The notes beneath the pieces were generated by a model. That model was not told where the DNA came from and made no database searches. It was given only the letters and a program-made list of their open reading frames with translations. Positions 17,084 through 27,500 of a DNA stretch of 64,000 nucleotides are shown in pieces. The DNA comes from Pectobacterium cacticida (lineage in GTDB: Bacteria > Pseudomonadota > Gammaproteobacteria > Enterobacterales > Enterobacteriaceae): NCBI RefSeq assembly GCF_036885195.1, contig NZ_CP133656.1:186001-250000 (forward strand), given 5' to 3'. Each line of letters starts with the position of its first letter. Positions within the stretch are counted from its first letter, which is position 1. The position numbers were made by a program, and so were the translations under genes.

Positions 17084-18504
17084 GGCTGGATCTCCACGGC
17101 CTGGATGGTCTGGTTATTCAACCCGAAGGCACTGCGCATGCCGCCGGTGCTATACAGGCAATCAAGCTGTAACTGGCGCAGTTGCGTCAGGGTTTGCTGC
17201 TCGATAAAACGTGCCTGAAACACTTCCTGTTCAGCGTTCAACACGTCAAGCAGCGATCGCGTGCCGAGTTCCAGATACTGTTGCTGATATAGCACGCGCG
17301 TCCGTTTACCCAGTTCCTGCTGGCGAACCTGAATTTGTAAGGTACGCGCCAGATTTCGGGCCTCGTTCTGCGATGCCGTTAGTTGCTGACGTGTCTCCAG
17401 GCGCGCGGTTTGTATAGCGGCATTTGCCGCCTCGAGAGCATAGGCGGCAGCGTTACGACCAGCGGTTAGTCTACCGCCTTGATAGATAGGCATTTCGACG
17501 TTCACCCAGGCTGCATATTGCGTACGGTCCAACGTTGCGCTATTCGCATAACGGTCGTTGAGATAATGGTTAACTTCCGGTTTGAAGGTAATCGTTGGGC
17601 GCAGGCGAGCATTCGCTTCATCTAATTGCGCCTGAGCCTGATTCGCCCTGGCATACGCCGCAAGTACAGCGGGAATGAGTTGGTCGTCCGGTTCGCCGAT
17701 GTTGCACGCGTGCGTTAGCGCATTGGGGAAGTCATCGGTCACCTGTGTGATACGATCCCACCCTAGCAGGGCGGCAAGCGTTGCTCGCCAGCGATCGAGG
17801 TTGGCCTGATATTGGATTAATGCCGAGCGAGCGCCTTCGATACGGACATCACTCTGTACCACATCAGATTGCGAGCTAGCGCCTTCGTCGCTACGTCGAC
17901 GCGCCAATTCGCTAATGCCCTCAAGGGCCGTCAGTTGTTCTCTGGCAATCGCCGCGAGTTTTTGGTAGCCCTGTACCTGGACCAACGCCGACGCGGTTTC
18001 GTGTGCTACCGTATCAATGCTCACCAGTACATTGGCTTGTTCCTGTGCTACGCCAGCGTTGGCGGCGCGTACCTGGCTGTCCGTTTTACCGAAGTCATAC
18101 AGCATTTGAGAAATCGATAATACCAGTGACGGACTAAATCCGTTGTTACCGTAGCGGTTAGTGAACCCATTATTGATGCCGCCATTCACCTGCGGGTAGT
18201 ATTGCGCTCGCGCAACATCAACCGCTTCCGACTGTTCGCGGAGTCGCCCGATGGTCTCTCGGATGTCGGGGTGCCAGGCAACGGCCCGCGCAACCGCGAT
18301 ATTGATGCTCAATCGTTCCGGCACATTCGCGGTTATCGGCGGTGTGCTAGGGCCGGAAAGCGTGGGTAGCGTTTTTGGCATTACGATTTGACTGGCGTTG
18401 AGAATGTTCGAGCGAGGTGCAGCACTGATGATGCCGCTGTAAATGCTCCCTGTTATTGTCAGTAAACAGACTATTCCCATCGAGTATTCACGACAGATTC
18501 CCAT
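17080..18504 (-). CDS. lapE: type I secretion outer-membrane channel (TolC/LapE family)
   Basis: Outer-membrane efflux protein of about 474 residues with a signal peptide (MGIVCLLTITGSIYSGIISA region) and the two-fold repeated, coiled-coil-rich TolC structure: ARAVAWHPDI / ARAQYYPQVNGG in the first half, and a second half from ANQAQAQLDEANARLRPT ending with LDVLNAEQEVFQAR. ATG 18504 has AGGA seven bases ahead and places the signal peptide at the N-terminus; the longer frame to 18594 adds a non-signal extension. It lies 86 bp after the adhesin gene and overlaps the ATPase gene by 4 bp. Confidence 0.9.
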   Translation of the reverse strand: MGICREYSMGIVCLLTITGSIYSGIISAAPRSNILNASQIVMPKTLPTLSGPSTPPITANVPERLSINIAVARAVAWHPDIRETIGRLREQSEAVDVARAQYYPQVNGGINNGFTNRYGNNGFSPSLVLSISQMLYDFGKTDSQVRAANAGVAQEQANVLVSIDTVAHETASALVQVQGYQKLAAIAREQLTALEGISELARRRSDEGASSQSDVVQSDVRIEGARSALIQYQANLDRWRATLAALLGWDRITQVTDDFPNALTHACNIGEPDDQLIPAVLAAYARANQAQAQLDEANARLRPTITFKPEVNHYLNDRYANSATLDRTQYAAWVNVEMPIYQGGRLTAGRNAAAYALEAANAAIQTARLETRQQLTASQNEARNLARTLQIQVRQQELGKRTRVLYQQQYLELGTRSLLDVLNAEQEVFQARFIEQQTLTQLRQLQLDCLYSTGGMRSAFGLNNQTIQAVEIQP

Positions 18505-18590
18505 GAGTTTTCCTATCGTCAAAGTAGCGAATACAGCTAGCGCCTCTGGCGCGGCGACGAGCACCGCACCAGAGGGTTTCCCTTGATACA

Positions 18591-21500
18591 TCAACCAATG
18601 ATGGCGTTGTTTTCCAGCAGTTCATCCAGCGTGATCTGGGTTGACTGTAGCGTAATCAATTCCGTTGAACTGAATGCTGAGCCTTGTCCGTCGCGGTCAA
18701 TCGAGATCACCGTATTGCCGTTGACGCTTTCCACAGAAATCCAGTCGCCTGCATTGGCTGCGGAGCCATCCCAGCCTTGCAACAGTTGGCTGATATCGAT
18801 ACGGTCGCCCTCTGCCAGCGAGAAGTCGGTCCAGCTATCGCTACCGTTCCCCCCTGTGGTGTCTGCGTCGTCGAGTAGATTGAAAATCAACGTGTCGGCT
18901 CCGGCGCCGAGCGAGAAGGTATCGTCATAGGCCGAACTGGTGGCAATGTCGTCGTGGCGAGTGCCATTCACCTGCAGCGCCAGATCGATGGTTAGCGTGG
19001 CGTTAGCGGTCTCGCCATTGTCGGCGGTCAGCGTATAGTCAAACGTCTCCTTCTGAATAATGTCCTCTAGCGCCACGTTATCGTTTAAGGCGTAACGATA
19101 ACTGCCGCCGATATTGAGGGTCAGAACGCCATAATGCCCCGCTACCGTCGCGGTTGCGTCGCTAGTGACATAAGGATCCAGCGTAGTGACTGTGCCATTT
19201 ACATCGGTGATTGATAGGGCGGTCTCCACCGAAACCAGTTGGTCGGCGGCATTGTTTTCCGAACCGCTGCCGTCGAAGATATTGCCTTCCACGTCCGCGA
19301 CGTTAGCGGCAGTCTGGAAGTTATCCAATTGCACACTGGTGCCCGCTACCGAGGCCGTTATCGTAATCGTACTGACGGATAGCGGACCGACAGAACCCTC
19401 GATATCCAGCGTGTAGTCGCCGGCGGCTAACTCCACATCGCTCCTCAATGGTACGGTCACCGTTCTGTTTAGCGCACCGCTGCTCAGTGTGCCAGAATCC
19501 ACTACCTCGCCAGAACTGGACGATAACGTCCAATCGATCGTCACAGTTCCTGCACTTAAAGTACTGACATTGAAGGTGATGGCTGCGCCTTTCACTGCGG
19601 TGTTTTCCGCGACGCTGATGGTTCCACTGCCGCTGCCTGCGGTCGAAGACCATAGCGCTGAATCCCAAGAAATGGATCCTGCATTGTTGTCGCTGTAGCT
19701 CCCCTCTACCTGTGCCGCTGTCGTCGCTAGCGCGACGCTATCATCTACCGCCGTTAATGGGCTGGATGATAAGTGGATATTCAGCGTCCCGCTGTCGGTT
19801 TCGCCATCCGGTGCCCGCACCGTGTAGACAAAACTATCCGGCGCGGTAATGCCATCGGCGCCGATGCCTGCATTCAGCGTATAGGTGTAGTGGCCCAGTG
19901 CGTCGATGGCCAATACGCCGTAAGCGCCCGTAATCTCGGTCGTTCCCTCAGCTGCGATGGCGACGCCATTTACCATACTGACGACTGAATCCGCAGGCGC
20001 AATATCGTCTTCCATCACGTTGCCTGATGTGCTGGCGCTGACACTTTCTACCGTATAAACATGATCTTCGAGGATATGGAGGGTATAGCCCGTTACCGCA
20101 GTGAGGCCAGAGGCGGTATCCAGGAGGAACAGATATTGGCCGCCGTCCAATGTGAGAGTGAGTTCATCGGATTCCCCTGTGAAGGCTGTGGCACGCAGCC
20201 AGTCTATTTCCTCTCGATGTAGCTCATATTGCTGAGTGGCGGCATTAAATTTGTAGATGTGGAGGTTAAAATTGGCGACAAGGGAAAGCCCACCGACCTC
20301 CGCCTGTAGTGTCATGGTGCGGGTGGTGCCATCTTCGACATCGAAAATGATCGGATTGGCTATGTCGTCGAGAATGCCTACGTTTAGCACATCGCCTAAA
20401 CCAATGTTCAGCAGGGTAAAACCGCTCTGCGCCGACGCGCCATTGTCGATCGCAGTTACCGTGGTATCGAAGACGATGGAAGCATCGTTATCCGTTGCCA
20501 CCACGTTACCTGGTACGGCGGGTTGCTCACCCAATTCGATGATCAGATCGGCACTAACCGTAACGCCATTGGCGCTCAGCGTATAGCTGAAGCTGTCGGT
20601 CTTGCTCAGCACCGCTGAAGATGTATCGGTCAGCGTGTAGGTATAATCACCGTCCTGATTAATGCTCAGCGTGCCGTAGGTTCCCTGAACGATCGTGCCG
20701 TCCTGATCGATGACTGTCACGTCCCCTGCGGCGTTAACCACTTGTGTGAGCACCGTTCCTGATGGCGTCACATCGGCACCATGTTCGGGATCAACATCGG
20801 TGATGACGTTGCCGCTCACGGAGGTTTCTCCTTCGATCGCGCCGGGAGCCGTTTGCGTGACTGTGGCGTTAATCGCCGTGTAGGAGCCTATCGCCAACAA
20901 CGTGGTGTTATAGGCCAACGCGCGATAGGTGCCGCCGTCAAGATCCTCCACGTTAAGTGCGATACTATTCGTACCGATCGTCAACAGACTGGCCCACTGT
21001 GGCTCCGCTGTGTTAATGACGGTGTTCCACGCCGACGTATCTTCATTATATTGCTGTACTATCACGCCCATGCTGTTTAGCAATGACAGTACGCCACCGG
21101 TAGCGCTGGCCTCCAGAGCGACATCAGCCGTCGCGCCATCGTCGATAGTGAAGGTGACCTGAGCGTTATTATCCCCTAACAAAGAGAGGAGGTTACCGAG
21201 CGCGCCGACCACCAGAATCCCCCAATCACTGTAGGATTCGGTGGTGATTGCGGCATCGGTAGTCAGGTCTAGTTCAACAATATTGTCATTTGCTTCCAGT
21301 ATTACCACTGGTGCGGTGATCGTTGCTGGCGGAGAAACATTGTCCGCCGCATCGGTCGCCGTGATGGTGAGGCTTTCACCGTTAGTGGGCGGCGGGGTGA
21401 GCGGCACGCTGAAGCTGCCGTCTGCGTCGACCACAGCGCTGCCGAGAATATTGTCGCTCGCATCGGTGACGGTCACGGTGCTGCCGGGCTCGGCATTACC

Positions 21501-24500
21501 ACTGACCGTGGTGCCGTCTTCGGCGATCGCCAAATTAGCCGGCGCATCCGGCGCGGTGATATCTGGTGCGGTTGTGGTAGTCGGTGCTGAGACATTGCCT
21601 GCCGCATCGGTGGCCGTCGCGGTAATGGATTCGCCATTGAGCAGTGCTGGCGTCAATGAAATGGTGAAGCTGCCGTCTTCGTTGACCACGGCGCTGCCGA
21701 GAATGTTGTCGCTGGCATCGGTGACGGTGACGGTGCTGCCGGGTTCGGCGTTACCGCTAACGGCAGTGCCGTCTCCGGCGACCGCCAGATCGGTCGGCGC
21801 GTCCGGCGCGGTGGTGTCCGGTGCGGTGACGGTAGTCGGTGCGGAGACATTGCCCGCCGCATCGGTGGCCGTGACGGTAAGGCTTTCACCATTAAGCAGG
21901 GCGGCGGGCAGTTCGACAGTGTAGCGACCAAATGCGTCGGCGCTGGTTTCCATCCTCGTCCCGTCGGGCAGCGTGATGGTGATGTTGCTGTCGGGCTCGG
22001 CATCGCCGCTGACCGTGAGGCCATCGGCGCTCACAGCGGCCTCCGGCGCGTCTGGTGGTGTGGTGTCAGGCAGCGAGGTATCCGGTACGGTTACGGTGAC
22101 CGACGTGGAAGTGTTGCCCGCATTGTCGGTAGCGGTGACGGTCAGTTGCTGCCCTGCATTCAGGGTTACCGGTAGCGACAGGCTCCAGGTGCCATCATCG
22201 GCGGCAGTGATATCCAGCGTGCTTCCATCAGGTAGTGTCACGTTTACCGTACTGCCAGCCTCAGCCGTTCCACTTATTGTCAGCCCGTCTTCGCTGATAT
22301 AGGCATGAGGGGCGTCCGGCGCGGTAATATCCGGTGCGGTTGCGGTAGTCGGTGCTGAGGCATTGCCCGCCGCATCGGTGGCCGTGACAGTGAGCGATTC
22401 GCCGTTGGCGGCCGGAGGGGTAAGCGGCACGGTGAAGCTGCCGTCTGCGTTGGCCGCGGCGCTGCCGAGAATGTTGTCGCTGGCATCGGTGACGGTGACG
22501 GTGCTGCCGGGCTCGGCGTTACCGCTAACGGCAGTGCCGTCTCCGGCCACCGTCAGAACGGTCGGGGCGTTTGGTGCGGTAATATCCGGCGCCGCTGTTG
22601 TAGCCGGTGCTGAGACATTATCCGCCGCATCGGTGGCCGTCGCGGTAATGGATTCGCCATTGAGCAGTGCTGGCGTCAATGAAATGGTGAAGCTGCCGTC
22701 CGCGTCGACCGCGGCGCTGCCGATAATATTGTCGCTCGCATCGGTGAGCGTCACGGTGCTGCCGGGTTCGGCATTACCGCTGACGGCGGTGCCGTCTTCA
22801 GCGACCACCAGATTGGTCGGCGCGTCCGGTGCGGTAATATCCGGTGCGGTTGTGTTGATCGACTCGGAGATATTACCCGCCGCGTCGGTGGCCGTGATGG
22901 TGAGCACTTCGCCGTTGGCGGCCGGAGGGGTAAGCGGCACGGTGAAGCTGCCGTCTGCGTTGGCCACGGCGCTGCCGAGAGTGGTGCCGTTGGCATCGGT
23001 GACGGTGACGGTGCTGCCGGGCTCGGCGTTACCGCTAACGGCAGTGCCGTCTCCGGCGACCGCCAGATCGGTCGGCGCGTCTGGCGCGGTAATATCCGGT
23101 GCGGCGACGGTAGTCGGTGCTGAGACATTGCCCGCAGCATCGGTGGCTGTGACGGTAAGGCTTTCACCATTAAGCAGGGCTGGCGTCAATGAAATGGTGA
23201 AGCTGCCGTCCGCGTCGACCGCGGCGCTGCCGATAATATTGTCGCTCGCATCGGTGAGCGTCACGGTGCTGCCGGGTTCGGTATTACCGCTAACGGCGGT
23301 GCCGTCTTCGGCGACCACCAGATTGGTCGGCGCGTCCGGCGCGGTAATATCCGGTGCGGTTGTGTTGATCGACACGGAGATATTACCTGCCGCGTCGGTG
23401 GCCGTGACGGTGAGCACTTCGCCGTTGGCGGCCGGAGGGGTAAGCGGCACGCTGAAGCTGCCGTCTGCGTTGGCCACAGCGCTGCCGAGAGTGGTGCCGC
23501 CGCCATCGGTCACAGTCACGGTGCTGCCGGGTTCAGCGTTACCGCTGATGGCGGTGCCGTCTTCGGCGACCGCCAGATCGGTCGGGGCGTTTGGTGCGGT
23601 AATATCCGGCGCCGCTGTTGTGGTCGGCGCGGAGACATTATCCGCCGCATCGGTGGCCGTCGCGGTAATGGATTCGCCATTGAGCAGTGCTGGCGTCAAT
23701 GAAATGGTGAAGCTGCCGTCCGCGTCGACTACGGCGCTGCCGATAATATTGTCGCTGGCATCGGTGAGCGTCACGGTGCTGCCGGGTTCGGCATTACCGC
23801 TGACGGCGGTGCCGTCTTCAGCGACCACCAGATTGGTCGGGGCGTCTGGCGCGGTGATGTCCGGTGCGGTGACCGTCGTCGATGATGAGTTACCTGCCGC
23901 ATCGCTAACGATTACTGTGAGCGATTCGCCATTAGTAGGCGGCGGGTTGAGTGGCACGGTGAAGCTGCCGTCTTCGCCGACTTCAACGCTGCCGAGGGTG
24001 TTGCCGCCGCCATCGGTCACAGTCACGGTGCTGCCGGGCTCGGCGTTACCGCTGACGGTGGTGCCGTCTTCAGCGACCACCAGATTGGTCGGCACATCGG
24101 GCGCCGTAGTATCTGGCGCGATTGCGGTAGTCGGTGCGGAGACATTGCCCGCCGCATCGGTGGCCGTGACGGTAAGGCTTTCACCATTAAGCAGGGCGGC
24201 GGGCAGTTCGACAGTGTAGCGGCCAAATGCGTCGGCGCTGGTTTCCATCCTCGTCCCGTCGGGCAGCGTGATAGTGATGGTGCTGCCGGGTTCGGCATTG
24301 CCGCTGACCGTGAGGCCATCGACGCTCACTGCGGCCTCCGGCGCGTCTGGTGGTGTGGTGTCAGGCAGCGAGGTATCCGGTACGGTTACGGTGACCGACG
24401 TGGAAGTGTTGCCCGCATTGTCGGTAGCGGTGACGGTCAGTTGCTGCCCTGCATTCAGGGTTACCGGTAGCGACAGGCTCCAGGTGCCATCATCGGCGGC

Positions 24501-27500
24501 AGTGATATCCAGCGTGCTTCCATCAGGTAGTGTCACGTTTACCGTACTGCCAGCCTCAGCCGTTCCACTTATTGTCAGCCCGTCTTCGCTGATATAGGCA
24601 TGAGGGGCATCCGGCGCGGTAGTATCCGGTGCGGTGACGGTAGTCGGTGCGGAGACATTGCCCGCAGCATCGGTGGCTGTGACGGTAAGGCTTTCACCAT
24701 TAAGCAGGGCGGCGGGCAGTTCGACAGTGTAGCGGCCAAATGCGTCGGCGCTGGTTTCCACAGTGTCTCCGCCGGGCAGCGTGATAGTGACGGTGCTGCC
24801 GGGCTCGGCATTGCCGCTGACCGTGAGGCCATCGGCGCTCACAGCGGCCTCCGGCGCGTCTGGTGGCGTGGTGTCAGGCAACGTGGTATCCGGTACGGTT
24901 ACGGTGACCGACGTGGAAGTGTTGCCCGCATTGTCGGTAGCGGTGACGGTCAGTTGCTGCCCTGCATTCAGGGTTACCGGTAGCGACAGGCTCCAGGTGC
25001 CATCATCGGCGGCAGTGGCATCCAGCGTGCTTCCATCAGGTAGTGTCACGTTTACCGTACTGCCAGCCTCAGCCGTTCCACTTATTGTCAGCCCGTCTTC
25101 GCTGATATAGGCATGAGGGGCATCCGGCGCGGTGGTATCCGGTGCGGTGACGGTAGTGGGCAGCGAGGTATTCCCCGCCGTATCGGTAGCGGTGGCGGTA
25201 ACCGTTTCGCCGTTGGTAAGCGGCGGGTTGAGTGGCACGGTGAAACTGCCGTCCTCGCCAACTTCGACGCTGCCGAGGGTGTTGCCGCCGCCATCGGTCA
25301 CAGTCACGGTGCTGCCGGGTTCAGCGTTACCGCTGATGGCGGTGCCGTCTCCGACCACCGCCAGATCGGTCGGGGCATCCGGTGCGGTGGTATCCGGCGC
25401 GATTGCGGTAGTCGGTGCGGAGACATTGCCCGCAGCATCGGTGGCCGTGACGGTAAGGCTTTCACCATTAAGCAGGGCGGCGGGCAGTTCGACAGTGTAG
25501 CGGCCAAATGCGTCAGCGCTGGTTTCCACAGTGTCTCCGCCGGGCAGCGTGATAGTGATGGTGCTGCCGGGTTCGGCATTGCCGCTGACCGTGAGGCCAT
25601 CGGCGCTCACAGCGGCCTCCGGCGCGTCTGGTGGTGTGGTGTCAGGCAGCGAGGTATCCGGTACGGTTACGGTGACCGGCGTGGAAGTGTTGCCCGCATT
25701 GTCGGTAGCGGTGACGTTCAGTTGCTGCCCAGCATTCAGGGTTTCCGGTAGCGACCGGCTCCAGGTGCCATCATCGGCGGCAGTGGCATCCAGCGTGCTT
25801 CCATCAGGTAGTGTCACGTTTACCGTACTGCCAGCCTCAGCCGTTCCACTTATTGTCAGCCCGTCTTCGCTGATATAGGCATGAGGGGCATCCGGCGCGG
25901 TAGTATCCGGTGCGGTGACGGTAGTGGGCGGCGAGGTATTCCCCGCCGCATCGCTAACGATCACGGTGAGTGATTCGCCGTTGGTGGGCGGTGGGTTGAG
26001 TGGCACGGTGAAGCTGCCGTTTTCGCCGACGTCAACGCTGCCGAGGGTGTTGCCGCCGCCATCGGTCACAGTCACGGTGCTGCCGGGTTCGGCATTACCG
26101 CTGACGGCGGTGCCGTCTTCAGCGACCACCAGATTGGTCGGGGCGTCTGGCGCGGTGATGTCCGGTGCGGTGATCGTCGTCGATGATGAGTTACCTGCCG
26201 CATCGCTGACGATTACGGTGAGCGATTCGCCGTTGGTAGGCGGTGGGGTAAGCGGGACGGTGAAGCTGCCGTCTTCGCCAACGTCAACGCTGCCGAGGTT
26301 GTTGCCGCCGCCATCGGTCACAGTCACGGTGCTGCCGGGCTCGGCGTTACCGCTGACGGCGGTGCCGTCTCCGGCCACTGCCAGATCGGTCGGCGCGTCT
26401 GGCGCGGTGATGTCCGGTGCGGTGATCGTCGTCGATGATGAGTTACTTGCCGCATCGCTGACGATTACTGTGAGCGATTCGCCATTAGTAGGCGGCGGGT
26501 TGAGTGGAACGGTGAAACTGCCGTCCTCGCCGACTTCGACGCTGCCGAGGGTGTTGCCGCTGCCATCGGTCACAGTCACGGTGCTGCCGGGCTCGGCGTT
26601 ACCGCTGACGGTGGTGCCATCTCCGGCGACCGCCAGATCGGTCGGGGCATCCGGTGCGGTGGTATCCGGCGCGGTGACGGTAGTCGGAGGCGAAGCATTG
26701 CCCGTAGCATCGCTAATGATAACGGTGAGCGATTCGCCATTGGTGGGCGGTGGGTTGAGCGGGACGGTGAAGCTGCCGTCTTCGCCGACTTCGACGCTGC
26801 CGAGGTTGTTGCCGCCGCCATCGGTCACAGTCACGGTGCTGCCGGGCTCGGCGTTACCGCTGATGGCGGTGCCGTCTCCGGCCACTGCCAGATTGGTCGG
26901 CGCGTCTGGCGCGGTGGTGTCCGGTGCGGTGATCGTCGTCGATGATGAGTTACCTGCCGCATCGCTGACGATTACGGTGAGCGATTCGCCGTTGGTGGGC
27001 GGTGGGTTGAGCGGGACGGTGAAACTGCCGTCTTCGCCGACTTCGACGCTGCCAAGGGTGTTGCCGCCGCCATCGGTCACAGTCACGGTGCTGCCGGGTT
27101 CAGCGTTACCGCTGATGGCGGTGCCGTCTCCGGCGACCGCCAGATCGGTCGGGGCGTTTGGTGCGGTAATATCCGGCGCCGCTGTTGTGGTCGGCGCGGA
27201 GACATTATCCGCCGCATCGGTGGCCGTCGCGGTAATGGATTCGCCATTGAGCAGTGCTGGCGTCAATGAAATGGTGAAGCTGCCGTCCGCGTCGACTACG
27301 GCGCTGCCGATAATATTGTCGCTGGCATCGGTGAGCGTCACGGTGCTGCCGGGTTCGGCATTACCGCTGACGGCGGTGCCGTCTTCAGCGACCACCAGAT
27401 TGGTCGGGGCGTCTGGCGCGGTGATGTCCGGTGCAGTGATCGTCGTCGATGATGAGTTACCTGCCGCATCGCTGACGATTACGGTGAGCGATTCGCCGTT